Assembly: GCF_030463565.1 (NCBI RefSeq) | Contig: NC_134676.1 | Location: 4,490,001 to 4,554,000, forward strand | Origin: Pelecanus crispus | Lineage: Eukaryota; Chordata; Aves; Pelecaniformes; Pelecanidae | DNA length: 64,000 bases | Direction of reading: 5' to 3' | Shown here: in pieces, positions 49,260 through 62,400 of the stretch | How the letters are laid out: each line of letters opens with the position of its first letter | Numbering within the stretch: position 1 is the first letter of the stretch | Position numbers and translations under genes: made by a program | Notes under the pieces: model-generated | What the model was told of the DNA's origin: nothing | The model's database searches: none | What the model saw: the letters and a program-made list of their open reading frames with translations, nothing else

Positions 49260-50383
49260 CATTGATAAAACTGCCTGCAAAGATAAAACTTTCCCGATGG
49301 GAAATTAAATTTATTAAGGCAGGTTCTAATCATGGTGTTGACTACTCTTGTGTGTTTTTTTTAAAAGTACATACATGTTACATGTTCTGTCTGTAACCAG
49401 AAGGGCTCAACATAAAATCATGATGACAGTCAGATAGTTGTTATTGTCTAACAAGAGAAAAGCTTCTGTATTGGACATTTGCTAAGAAATAGCTCAGCAA
49501 ACTTGCTTGTGGAGCAAAATACAGCACTTGCAGCTCAACCTAAGGAGAAGTACTAGTTTCTAAAGGCAGCTTTTTTTTTTTTTTTTTAGCCAGGTGACTT
49601 GCACATGACCTCACTATTTTCTTCCCCAGTGCCTTTACCCTTTGAATGCTGGCTTCTAATTTGGGCTGAGTCTCCTTTTGTGCGACACAGAAGCTTGCTG
49701 TAGAAAAACGGCTTGACCATCCCCTTTGCAAGAGGAAGGAGTAACCCTTCGGGGTGCTGAATATCCTTGAGCCCTGAGAGCTTCCAGGCTAAATCCACAC
49801 TGGCACGCAGGCAGTCGACCACCGAATAACCTAAGAGTCGGGACACCTGAATTGTGTTGTGGGCTGGATCACCGTAGATCTCGCTAACAAAAATAAAATT
49901 CACAATATCCACTTTCGCAGAGCTTTTTGAGCTTTACAGTCGGAGCACTGTATCCTGGCTTAGTAGTATTGTATTTATTTTTACTTGAACAGCGCCATTG
50001 GTGTCGATGGGACTTGCCGAAATGTGCTTGCTGAGGCCTTGAACCAGCAATACCAGACCTAACGATCCTCTTCCCAACAGTCTTAGTTGTTTAGAGAATT
50101 TTTTGACGCGCACAAATAAAGGCACTTAAAAAACAAATAGCACCTGATTTCCATATAGAGAGTCTTTGGGAAAATACCACCCCATCAATTATGCATTTTT
50201 TTAAACACTGCCTTTTATTTCTCTGTCTGAGGGGGCCCATTTAATACTGCGAGTAATGTTCTGAGTAATACCGGGCTTGGCACAAATGAGGCGCTTAACT
50301 GAGTTCCTTATTTTTATTATCCATTGTCTGCTAACCGGTTTTTTGTTGTTTCATTTATTTGCCTTTTCCCTAGGGAAGGAAGG

Positions 50384-50484
50384 ATGGCAGCTCGGCGCGC
50401 GCTGAAAGCTGTCTTGGTGGATCTCAGCGGCACGCTTCACATTGAAGACTCAGCTGTGCCAGGCGCGCAGGAAGCTCTTAAAAG
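50384..50484 (+). CDS. HDHD2: HDHD2 coding exon 1
   Basis: The exon itself starts at 50374 after CCTTTTCCCTAG. It encodes [20 protein letters not shown] and on to EALK. It ends AAAAG|GCAAGC, a GC donor. Confidence 0.95.
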
Positions 50485-53400
50485 GCAAGCTCCCTTTTTC
50501 GATTTCCTCTGATAGGTTATGTCAGCGCTCTTTGCACCAAGACGCTTCTTTAAGGAAGCAGGCCTGAAGCTTCTGCCTTTTTACGCTGTCGTGGTTAAGC
50601 AAATACGCACCCGAATTCTGCTTTTATTTACGCCCGTATTAATACCAAGAGAAGTCAGCAAAGGGCCTAGATATTGAAAAGGTGCCACGTATCACCTGAG
50701 GCCCCGCAGCATTCCTAAGTTGCTCTCTAGGTCTTTTCTGAGCCTTTTCTAGATAGAAAAAGGCAATGTTCAGAGTGTTTCTGGTAATTCTCGTGGGGCT
50801 ATAGCCTTAGCCAAAGTGGAAAGTGGTTAAGTTAATCTGAATTATCCCACGTACATCAAAGTCATTTCAGCTGAGCTGTTCCTCGGTGCTTTGTTTAACT
50901 ACAGGAACCTGATTGTCTGAGCCCTTAGGTCTGTGGTGAGCTAAAGTGGGGTGACAGCGAGAATAACTTGGCCTAGTGAGCAAGGCATCCTTTGCAGAGT
51001 TCTCATTTCATTTGGTCTTTCAGCCAAGGCTTTGCTTTATTATTTTTAAAGTTTCTTTCTACTCGGTAAACAAGCTCAGTCATTTTTTTAGTTTGAGAAA
51101 CAGTTGATAATACAGCTCATCTTTTGTAGGAATTTCAACACGTTAATAAACAGGACAGTTAAGTACCTCTTTGTCTTCTGATGAAAGTGTGCCTAAAGAA
51201 ACTGAAGCACAGTAAAATGACTTAATCTGGCCGAGTCGGTGGCAAAACGGGATACGCGACCCCAGGGATCTTTGTACTGTGTTATGGAACTGTTTTCCTG
51301 GAGAAGATGTCTTGCAATGGGTGAAGAAAGACACAAAGTGATTATCTGCTATCATGGTCTTAAGGTGCTGGGGCGGTAAGAATCAGGAGAGGAATAGGGC
51401 TGAATTCAGGACGAGAAGTTTTTACTGGAGTTGTATTGGCTGCTTAGATTTTTATAAAGCTGGACTGTTGCTCAGAGGAAAAGTTCACAGAGGGATTAGG
51501 AAACTCTGCATTTCTTTTCACAAATAATTCTGTGGAAATAATTATTTCCTAAAGATGTAAAACTGCAAGGAAGTAAAAACTGCTAAAGCATTGGCTACTC
51601 ATTTGTTACCCATTCATTCTCTGGACCTTGTCTGCCTGGTGTTTCATGCTGCAGGGAAAACTTGGGCCAGGTGAGAGTCAGCATTCTCGAAAATCTCTGT
51701 ATATATAAAAAAGTGATACTGTTGAGAAGAGCTCAGTACCTGTCCTGTCACTGCTCACCTCCAAACCCCCAGGCAGTAGACTGGACAGGTGTCATTTCAC
51801 TGCCAAAACCAGCCGGTCTTTCTGATTTCGAGGTTTGAAAAAAGTATCTTCTCATGCTCTTTTCTGCTAATCCATGTCATTGTCCTTCCTGAAGAGATGC
51901 TGAAACGATTGGCCTGCCACTTGCTTAGGGAACAAATGGATCGATGCCATTTTTAGGGTTACTTCTCAGCCTTGAGGTCCCTAGGAAAAAAAAAAAAAAA
52001 AGATTAATTTTTATTTTATTAGCAACCAGAGGACTTTTTTTACCAGTTCATACTTGTGAAGGGTCAGTGTATCTGATAAACAAGAGAAATAAGTGGCAGG
52101 TGCAAGCAAGTCTCCAGCATTGACCAACTTTATTCTGCTGTTCTCCATGCAGTCCTGATGCCAGTGTTTGTTTCTATAGCAACAAACAGAGAAAGTGATG
52201 GTGGGGGAATAATTAACGGGAACACCGTTGAAATTGTCACTTAAAATTATTTAATTGTTTGGTAGCATGTACTGTCAGGGTAGGGCAATAATGTGGTTTT
52301 ATGTGATGTCGGTGTTCCTCAGGAAAGGGTGAAATGGCTGCAAAAGCTGACGTAAAATCGCCGCACAGGTAACACAGGGTCCTAGAGCTTCCTGCATCTC
52401 TGAATGAGCCACAGCTGCTGTGAAATTCAGCCGGCATGTGGAGTTCAATATATTAATTTAGCAACAAGCTTCTTTTGTTTGTTTATTTTGGATCAGGATG
52501 CTTTTGATCCAGAATACAGGGCTGATTTATTTATTATCTAGTTTGAATTTCATTCAACTAGTTGTTGTTGGTCATAGATGTGTTTGCTACTACTGTGAAG
52601 GTGGAGTTTGGAATCGCCATTTTCCTCCAGACTTTTCCCGGTAGAAGCAAATCGGGGGAGACTTGGTCTTGTTCTGGTAGCTGTAATTCTTGCCATCTGT
52701 TTCACATCGCCCTCCAGTCCACAGAAGCCAACAACCTCATGGTTCTTGTGTGGCACCAGTACTCTGGGATGTATACAGTCTCTTCATCTGTGGCTTTTAG
52801 ACAAACGGTCCTTTTTCAGTCCCAAAGAGACGTAAATAGAAGGATGCTGTGGCCAATTTGCCTTTGCTCTTCATCCATCAGGCTGCGCAGCGCTCCGGTT
52901 ACCATTCGATTCGTGACGAACACAACGAAGGAGTGCAAGAGAGACCTGCTGGAGAGGCTGACGAAACTGGGGTTTGACATTGCAGAAAATGAGATCTTCA
53001 CGTCTCTGACAGCAGCCAGAAATCTTCTGGAGCAAAGGCAGGTGCGGCCTCTCCTCTTGGTGGACGATAAGGCCCTGCCTGATTTCACAGGTGAGGCGGT
53101 CACAGAACAGCATGGGGGACGTTACTAAACAGCTAAGGAAACATAGTGTTCTCCCTTTTGTAGAATGACAATTGTATATATGCCATTAGCCATGATGAAG
53201 CCTGAAATGTGGAGCTCTCCAGCGTCATAAAGGTCTTTTCTTCTTTTTAAATTAACATTGAACAGTCTGAAGTCATAGCTTCTTGAGGAGTAGTGGAAAT
53301 GGCAGCCAAAGCCATCAGATAGTCAGGAATTCAGGTAAAACTCAATACTTTTTATTAATTTTCAGTGTAAGAAACCAGTAATACTCATCACTAGATCATT

Positions 53401-56400
53401 GGAGATTTATTGCACCTACCAGTGCTGATGTGTTTTATAGTAAGGAGGTGTCAGTTTGTTGGAAATCCGGTTTCCCTCAGGTATTGTACAGAGGTTTTGC
53501 TCATAAAGAGCTGAAAAGCCAGTGTGTAGGCACACGCAGGAGGCTGTTTCTCTCTTAATAGATTACTATTAAATGTAAAATCTCCAGGTAGTTATTGTTA
53601 CTTATCTTGTATTGAACATCTAGGTCTCACTCTGCGTGCTTTGATGCCTTAATTGGTGACAGAACGTTCATCACCCTGATTTCTCTAGATTGTCATCTCT
53701 AAAGATCTGGTTAAAACTTGATTTACTTTCAGATGTTCCCATTTCCCTCCCTCAACAATAAGAGGAGTAGAAGATGATGTATTCTAACCTGGACATGTCT
53801 GGCAGGTGCCTGAAGCTAGGCCAGTTAGTCCTTGAGTTAACCACGTCATTTTTTCAAGAGTAGTGAAGATACCCACATTTTTAACGTACTCAGAGTTGAA
53901 ACCATATATTGTATATTCAGGCTTTCATTTTAAGTCAAGGCAGCAAAATGTGGATGCCTTCCCACTGCTCCCTGCCTTACGAACTGAAATCCTTATGGCT
54001 GTGTAATTTAAGTGTGTTCTAATCTTGCTAGGAGCTAGATGTTTCCTGTTAAATTTTAGTGCCATAGTGTAGTCAGTAATCTTCGGAAAGATAAGTGTTC
54101 AGGAGAAAAGCCTTTGTGGGCTCCGAGAGCAATGAAACCTGATAATCTGTTCCACCTAACGTCGTATCCAGAGAAATACGCCCCTAGCAATATTCTGTAT
54201 TTGCGTTCTCAGGAAGGCTTTCTTGGGTCAGAAACAGCAGAGACAGCAGCTATTTCACCAAAGGTGCTTAAATCAGTGTAACCTCCATGTATTTGGGATC
54301 TTTCCATCAGTTTTACAGTAGCTGATGCGAATTTTGTAACAGATGGCAAAGATGGAGGTATCAGTGGAGTACATTGGTGGCATTTTCTGCGTTGCTTAGA
54401 TGTGGAATGGAGTGCCTCGTTTCTTTTTGCTGCAAGCGGTGTTGCTCATATTCTCTCAGTGCTGCTCTTGAAACATTTAAGTACAACAGAGAATGTTTTA
54501 AATTCTGTTAATGGCTGCTACTGAACTATTCTTGGCTAATCTCTCCATAAAGTTGGTCACAGATGGATGAATGTAATCCATTCTTGGTTAAAGGACCCAG
54601 ATGCTTTTGGAGGGTGTCACAAATCCACGTAGCATCTCCGAGTGTACATTTTGCCGTCTGAGCTAACTGAAGGACGTGTGGCAGGAGACGTCAGCCAGCA
54701 GGCTGCGATGACGCTCTCTGGAGACCCAGGAGCTCTAGTTATCCCAGTAAAGGTGTAGAGGAAATGCTGCGTGAAGGCGGAACAACACCCTCAGCAAGTG
54801 CAGGGTGCAGCTGGTACTTAACCTGGCCTAAATAAACCGCTCTGGTACTCCTGTTTCTCCTGTAGATGCTACTCTGCTTCTGTTGCTGGCTCTGTTCAGA
54901 GGTGGCACTGCCATGTAAAAACAGTCACGCTGCTCCGGAACAGTGCAGGACAGAGGAGGTGCAAGCTGGTCTCGAGGGGACTAATCCACATTAAAAAAAA
55001 AAAAAAAGACCTTCCAGAAGAGCCAAAAGTAATTTAGTGTAACAACTTGTCAGTCACGCTGCAATACCATTTTTGCCATCATAACCAGACTGATACGCAG
55101 AACAACAGTCAGGCTTTTTACCTGAAGTGGAGTTTTCTGTGACTAGAGGGAACAGAAAAACTGGATGGAATTCACTAGTCTTCCTGCTTTACTGTCTTAC
55201 AAAGCAGATCAATATATGTAGAAAGAGATTCTTAGATAACAAAAAGTCGTTCAGTTAAAAAAAGTGATTTGTGCGGTCTGCTGCATTTCAGTGCAGGCAG
55301 TGAGAGAATCACTGTTCAACAGTCGCTGTTAAGACTATCCAGCTGCAGAGTTGTGCTTGTCGTGAAGGATGGCAGAGTCTGGATAGATCGACACCTTTTC
55401 CACAGATGCTTTCCTCATTTCTAAAAGACGTAAAACTAGTCCATGTGATGTGTCTGGCTCAGAAGATGCTCGTTTTTGCTGTGAAGTGAATTAATTGCAC
55501 TCGTTGACTTGGGTACTGCTTAAGTACAAATAAAATTCTGTTCGCTCAGAGTCGTCTTTTGGTTTTCCAGGGATAGCCACTGATGACCCCAATGCAGTGG
55601 TGGTAGGACTGGCTCCTGAGCGCTTTCACTATGAGATGATGAACAGAGCGTTTCGGTAAGTCAGCCCTTTCTGGTGGCTTTTTGAATGGTGGCTGTCTTG
55701 TGCTGGGCTCTGTACCTCTCCGTAGGCGAGGAAATCCTTCTCGTGTGGGAAGAAGAGGGTGGTAGCAATATCACCGTTACATCGCGTGATTATGGTGTCT
55801 GCCTCTGTGTCTGAGTGCGAGCCACTAACTGGGTGGATTTGGGACCTCAACCGTGAACTTCAGGCAGTCCAGCCCTGGTTTCCATAGCTTTCAGTCTGTA
55901 AATAAACTATAGAAGTACGGTCACGGTTGTCATTGAGGTGAAAAAGTTAGCAATGCTTCAAGAGGTAATACACAAAAACAAGGATGTTGGGAAGTATTCG
56001 GGAGATGGCTTCTATGTTTGAACCTCAGCCTTCAGAGCTCAAATATTATGGGGAAGGAAATCCAGTATTTAGGGCAGATTATTCCTTACCTACCTAGTGC
56101 AGGATTTCTAGCAATTTCTTCTGAAGCTTCTTGTGTTCAGGAGTAGCCAGCACAATGCGCTGGGCTAGATGATCTATGGATCTGATCCGGTCTGTCTTAT
56201 TTCTAAAGCTCTTCGTTTTGTGTGTTGATTAAGGGGTAAATCAAATAAAATTTATCTGTGACTGTACAGGAGCCAAGATGCAATAGTGTGTGCAGAGGTG
56301 CGTAGCCGTGTGTCCTTCTCTCTAGTTCTAGCTCAGCACAGCACTCTTGATTTTAATATTAAAAAAAACCCCACCCCTTTAGCTTCAAAGACTTGAACGT

Positions 56401-59400
56401 GAACCTGTTGCTGAGTTTAGCCCCGCTGATGTGCCTTTTGTCTGTTGTGAAATGCGCAGAGAAAGGTCGTCTGAACGTCCCACCTACCCTGCCCCCCGAC
56501 CGAGCCTGCTGTGCCTGCGTTTCACTTCGCTGGGAGCTCTCTGAACCCGCTGTCCTCCAGCAGCGGTTTCGGCCGAGCTGATCAGCCTGGCCTCGTAACA
56601 GCACCCTGTGTTAACACCTGTGCTGGGGGCGTATTTCTCTGGATACGACGTTAGGTGGAACAGATTGTCAGGTTTCATTGCTCTCGGAGCCCACAAAGGC
56701 TTTTCTCCTGAACACTTATCTTTCCGAAGATTACTGACTACACTATGGCACTAAAATTTAACAGGAAACATCTAGCACGAGTGTTAACCCCCCGCCGGCA
56801 GCTGGTAACCAGCTTTAGAGCTATCTCAGAGCTAAAGAGGACATAGAATCATCGAATCGTTTAGGTTGGAAAAGGCCTTTAAGATCATCCAGTCCAACCA
56901 TTAACCCAACACTGCCAAGTCCACCACTAAACCAGTTCTCGTAACACCCTGGATAACTCCCTGCTGTGCTATGATACGTGTGATGAGTCCTTTCCACTCT
57001 TTGCTCAGGGGATGATGGCTACCGTGCAATTTTTCACCTTGGAATTTGAAAAAAAACCTGATCTCAGAACACCTTAATCTGTCTTTATAACCACTAAATC
57101 CGAAGAGGGAGTATTAATTACTGCTCACCAGTATCTTACGGAGGCTCCTTGGAGTAGGAAGCCAACGCTGTCCTTATCTGCCTGCCAGTTCTATGTTATA
57201 AGAACATGTATCGACCCAAACCGATTCTCTGGCAGCCTCATTAGTGCGTGTTGCCAATGGCATTGATTTTAGAGTTTTACAGCGCGCTCATGAGCGGACT
57301 CTCATTTCACAGCTGCAAGGACTTAACCCGTTCTGTATTCCAGTGCTTACAGAATTTTATTTATTGATATTTCTCTCGTGAATATAGTAACCGATGAATA
57401 ATATCATTAGCTGCTTCGGGCTGGAGATCTGGACACTTAAAACAAGAAACCAGGCATCACGTGCAGAGTCCCTGAGGGACCTCAGGCTTCCCCAGGCCAG
57501 CAGACGCAGGAACTGGCGGAACTGGCCCTGTGGAGGTGGGCGAGCTTATCCCAGGCTGGATTTGGGCTTTTTGCATTAAACACAGAACTGGATGCTTGCT
57601 CTGGTGATGGAAGGAAGGTGCTGAAGGCCAAATCCAGTCCCCTGCAGTGGGCGCGGCATGGCCTTGCTGCCCAAGGGAGACAACGTATTCAAGGGGGTAG
57701 CGTGGAGTCCGCGCTGCCGGAGCATCCTGTATCCAGTGCTGCCTGGGTGGTGCGGCCCAGCACTGAGCAAGGCTGAGTCCTTCAGCTCGCCTTGTGACAG
57801 ATGCGTTCCCAGCCGCTTGGCTGACTTGTCTGCCGCGAGGAAGATTTCATCCTCTGTGAATCTGTCCTGGATTTGCCCAGTGTTTTCCTGGTCCCGTGTT
57901 TCAGGCTGGGCAGAGGCCCTAGGGTGGGCTCTGTCTGACTTTAACATCCCACTGATTTGTTCTGGGTTCTTCTCCCAGTCCTCTACTGAGGGTAAACTCT
58001 TTTGCTGGCGTCAGTTTTGTTTGGTCTAATGGAAATATTAATTACTGGCCGCATTCCCTTCTTCTCGAGCCTTATGCTGTGTCCTTTGCTTTATTCCTTG
58101 TCCTTTACTGCTCAGATAATTAAGTCACTTGGGATTTGCATACTGCTCATAGCAAAACTTTAAGGTGAATCTGATTAAATGCAGATATCTACAGTGCCGA
58201 TGCCTGTGTCTGAGCTGGTGACCTGGGCTCCTGCGGGAGAGAGGAGGCGCTTGTGAGGCATCGTTCATTTTTCCCCTAGTAGCGCTTAAAATAGGGCAGT
58301 TGAACTGTGCCCTAGAAGTGCTTTTTTTCCTCTCCACTGACTGTGAAGAGCCCAGGCTGGCTAATTACCTGGTAGGCAACTGCTGGGTTGATATCCAGCA
58401 TTAGGTTAGGTAAATCTAACGCGATACGAGTCCCAAAACGAGATAGAGAGAGTACAGCCGTTCTCTAGGCACCATTTGAAATGACTGAGACTAAATTTCT
58501 CTTTTTGTATACATGGGATTTTGATGCCACATTTAAAAGAATGCTCTCAGGTGAGATCTTTCCTGCAAACTGCTGAACGTAAGTGGTTGTGGTGCTGCCG
58601 TCAAATTAAATTTTTCTGTATCCTAGAGGCATCCTCCCATCGTGAACATACCTGGCTGCTCACAGACCCACACGTCAGCTCTCTTCTTGTTGAGCTTGCT
58701 TTTGGAACGCATTGATTCAATAGAAATGCTTTGTGATAATTAAGTGGAATGAAATATTAATCATTTATGTACTGCTCAGAGTACCCAGGCTGCTCTGCAA
58801 GCACATGGGAAGGAGCAGACGTCCTCCAAGGAGCGTACAATTCACCTCAGCCAGCATCTCTGAGCAGAGCTCCAGAAAGGCAGTGAAGGGGCAAAGCAAG
58901 ATTTTGTTTGTTTTCTTAAAGGCTCTTTTTTTTTTTTTTTTTGTAAATCAGGTGGGGTTAAGGGGAAAAGAAATCCTCCTTTCTGCCTCGAAAATAACAG
59001 CTGATGTTTCTCCTTTATCCCCCAGCTTTGCTAGTTACATTCCTACCTGTTGTGATAAAGATTGGAGTTGCCTGCAGTACCTGAAGAAGGTGCTGTAAAA
59101 TCAAAGGGGAATTTTTTGGCAGTCGTTACCTTGACTTTTTATAGCCGCTGTCTGGAGGGCTTTTGTTGCACTGAACCTGAGGCTGGGGAGCGGGAGGACT
59201 GCAAAAACGTCACTGTGCTTGGTAGGGCCGGGAGGATTCCTCTAGCGCAGCAGCTACGCAGGCTTCCCTTTGCTGCAGGACAGGTGGCTGCTGTGTCTGC
59301 TGTAGGGAAAAACTACCGGGCAGGTAATACAGAATCATAGAATCACAGAATCGTTTAGGTTGGAAAAGACCTTTAAGATCATCCAGTCCAACCATTAACC

Positions 59401-62400
59401 TAACACTGCCAAGTCCACCACTAAACCAGTTAAGGGGAGAGCAATAATTAATTCCACGTTTCCTGGCTTGGTGGCTGGATTATTTTTTAATGAAAGTAAA
59501 ACTAGGAATCATTAAGGTTGGAAAGGACCTCTGAGATCATCAGTCCAACCATCAACCCAACACCCCCATGCCCACTAAACCATGTCCCCAAGTGCCACGT
59601 CTGCCCGTTTTTTGAACACTTCCAGGGATGGGGACTCCCCCACCTCTCTGGGCAGCCTGTTCCAATGCTTGACCACTCTTTCCCTGAAGAAATTTTTCCT
59701 AATATCCAATCTAAACCTCCCCTGGCGCAGCTTGAGGCCATTTCCTCTTGTCCTATCGCTGGTTACTTGGGAGAAGAGACCAACACCCACCTCCCTGCAC
59801 CCTCCTGTCAGGAGCTGCAGAGCGATCAGGTCTCCCCTCAGCCTCCTCTTCTCCAGGCTGAACAATCCCAGTTCCCTCAGCCGCTCCCCATCAGCCCTGT
59901 GCTCCAGACCTTTTCACAGAAATGGAAGAATCCAAGATTAGGTCCAGGTTTCGTGGAAGCAAGCCCTCTTAAACTCCCCTCTATTACTTTGCTGCCGTGG
60001 GTCCGCTGTTCAGGCGCCGTGTGTGCTAACGAGACACGCTCCCTGCCGTAAGGCTTTTACAAGGCAAGCGTTAGACGAGAGCCCTCAAGCAGACACGAAG
60101 TGAATTGGCAGGGGTGACAAGGCAGCGAGGCTAAGGAGGCGCTGACTGAGATCGGTGGAGCAACAGCAGTGTCTTTCTTCCTCCCTTACATTTTTCCACC
60201 CGCTCCAGACAGTCCCGTGTTCTGTGCAGGTTTTTAACAGGCAGGCAGAGATGCCGTCTGCGTCTGCGGAACGCCGAGGAGGGCGCACGCTGGTGCCTCG
60301 GGGCAGAAATGGGCCCCTGGAAGGCGGGAGGATCCCAGCTGCTGGGCAGGGAGCAGTTCCCGGTCTCTCGGAGCACCGCTGCACTCGCTTCCTGAGGCTC
60401 TCCCGGGTGCTGTGCCCGGCCAAGACCCTCCTGTAACGCCGCGTTATGACCCTTAGGCTATGAGCCTTTTATTGTACTCAGAAGCGTTAGGAATCTGCTG
60501 ACTTGTTGCTTTGAACTGTCTTCCACTTGGAATTTTTGGTTCCCGATAGCAAGGAGCTCAAATCCAGCTTTGTTCCTAGAAGGCTCGGTAATAGCGCTGT
60601 TAACTGGGGAATTTGGCGGGACGTGAATGCGCCGAATACCTTTGTGCTTTTTGGTGTAACTTGGTATTGCAATTCCAACGTTAAAATATAAATGAAGTTA
60701 AAATTATTGACCTTCTACCTGGAGTTCACCTGAACACCAGTCTCTGCTGGAAACACACAGCTGGCTGGCCCTTACAGGCGATACCACCAGCGCCCAGAGC
60801 TGCTGGGCTGCAGATTTCCTGGCAGCAGCACCCTGGAAGCGTTGCTGTCTTCTCAGTCCAGGCAAGGAGATGACAGCTGTGGCCATCAAACTGCTACCTA
60901 CAGCCGCTGCCTGCGGTTGATGGATTTTTAAAATACTTGCGTGGGGAAATCAGATGGGTTCTAACGTTGGGATGTTTGCCTTAGTGAAAGGTGAGGCTGT
61001 TTAGAGTAGTGGAGCTAATTGCATGAGAGATACAGACAGGATTTAAAAATAGCTACCTGTTAAAATTCTCGAGATAATAAATTCTTTATTTGGGGGATTT
61101 ATTTTATTAGCTGTTTCTGAGGATTTGTTTCATTAGCTGTTTCTGGGGAAAAGGAAGGCATTTTATTTAACTCTCCAACTGAATGCTAACTTGCGTGATA
61201 ATTTTGGGCCTCATGAAAGTCAGTGGGAGTTTTGTCAACTTAAATGAAAGCCAGTTCAGGCCTTCAGCTGTAATTATCGTTTCTTTAATATAATTTTTGT
61301 ACTTCCTTCTTCATGAATTCTTTAGGTTGATTTTGGATGGGGCTCCTCTTATAGCTATACATAAAGCCAGATATTTCAAGAAAAAAGACGGCTTGGCTCT
61401 GGGACCCGGACCTTTTGTAGCTGGGCTGGAATACGCGACGGACACCAAAGCCACAGTGGTGGGGAAGCCCGAGAGAACCTTCTTCCTAGAAGCTTTGCGA
61501 GGGACCGACTGTGCCCCGGAGGAGGCCGTCATGATTGGTGATGTACGTGGGGACCAGACACCTTATCGCCTGCCCGTTAGCGCAGCGCTCGTCTCCACTC
61601 TGTCTCGCGCCTCCCAAATGCCACCAGCGGGTCTTTCTAAAAGCACTGGGATTAAGCGAAGCGTGAAAATTGAACCCTGAAAACTTGCAGGATTTAACGG
61701 GTAGTCCACGGGGTTAGGTCTCTCGCTTCAGTCGCTATTTGATCAGGCAAAAAGCATGTAGTAAATCATTCCTGTGACAGTTGGTCTAATAGGTAGCTAA
61801 AAGATTTGACTCCGTGTTGCTGCTTTTAAGTAGCTGCTTAGTGATGTGCAAAGCAGAGAACGTCGTGAAAAACTTGTTCACAGCTAGTGCCTGTGACCAC
61901 TAACCAGCTGATCTCCTGTTCTGTCCCAGGACTGCAGGGACGATGTCGGTGGTGCCCAGAACGCGGGCATGCGTGGGATTTTGGTAAGGACCGGTAAGTA
62001 CTTGATGGATCGGCCGTTTTGGGAGACAGCGGTGCGTTCGGTGATCTGGCCCTGGGTACTGGCAGCCCCCGTGCCCAAAGCGAAGGTACGCTCCGAGCCC
62101 TGGGTCTAGCCCCGGTGCTTTGTGGAGGCGCGCCGTTCCTGTGGTGTCTTACACCGAGGGGCTGCTGGCAGACCCCCGCCTCCATCACCCCCTTCATTTT
62201 GGGGTGAACGCAGCAGATACATGTCCTCAGCTGCAGCGCGGCGGCCTGTCAGGCGGCAGATTGCGATTAAGTCAGGGTAGGCTGTTATATTTCATGTTTC
62301 AACAACAGGGCTGGAGCACAGACCCTGCACTGGCAGCAGGGTGATATGAAGTAATAGATGGGGGTGGCTGATCGCGTAGGCGTGAATTTTTTGCTGTAAT

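Larger units (their letters stand above)
55656..61325 (+). other. HDHD2: HDHD2 intron 3
   Basis: An intron of about 5.7 kb with the right inverted-repeat arm, CR1 copies at 56843-56937 and 59331-59913, and a degenerate amniote repeat motif (AGTCAGTGGGAGTTTTGTCA) near 61219-61262. No further exon was seen. Confidence 0.75.
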
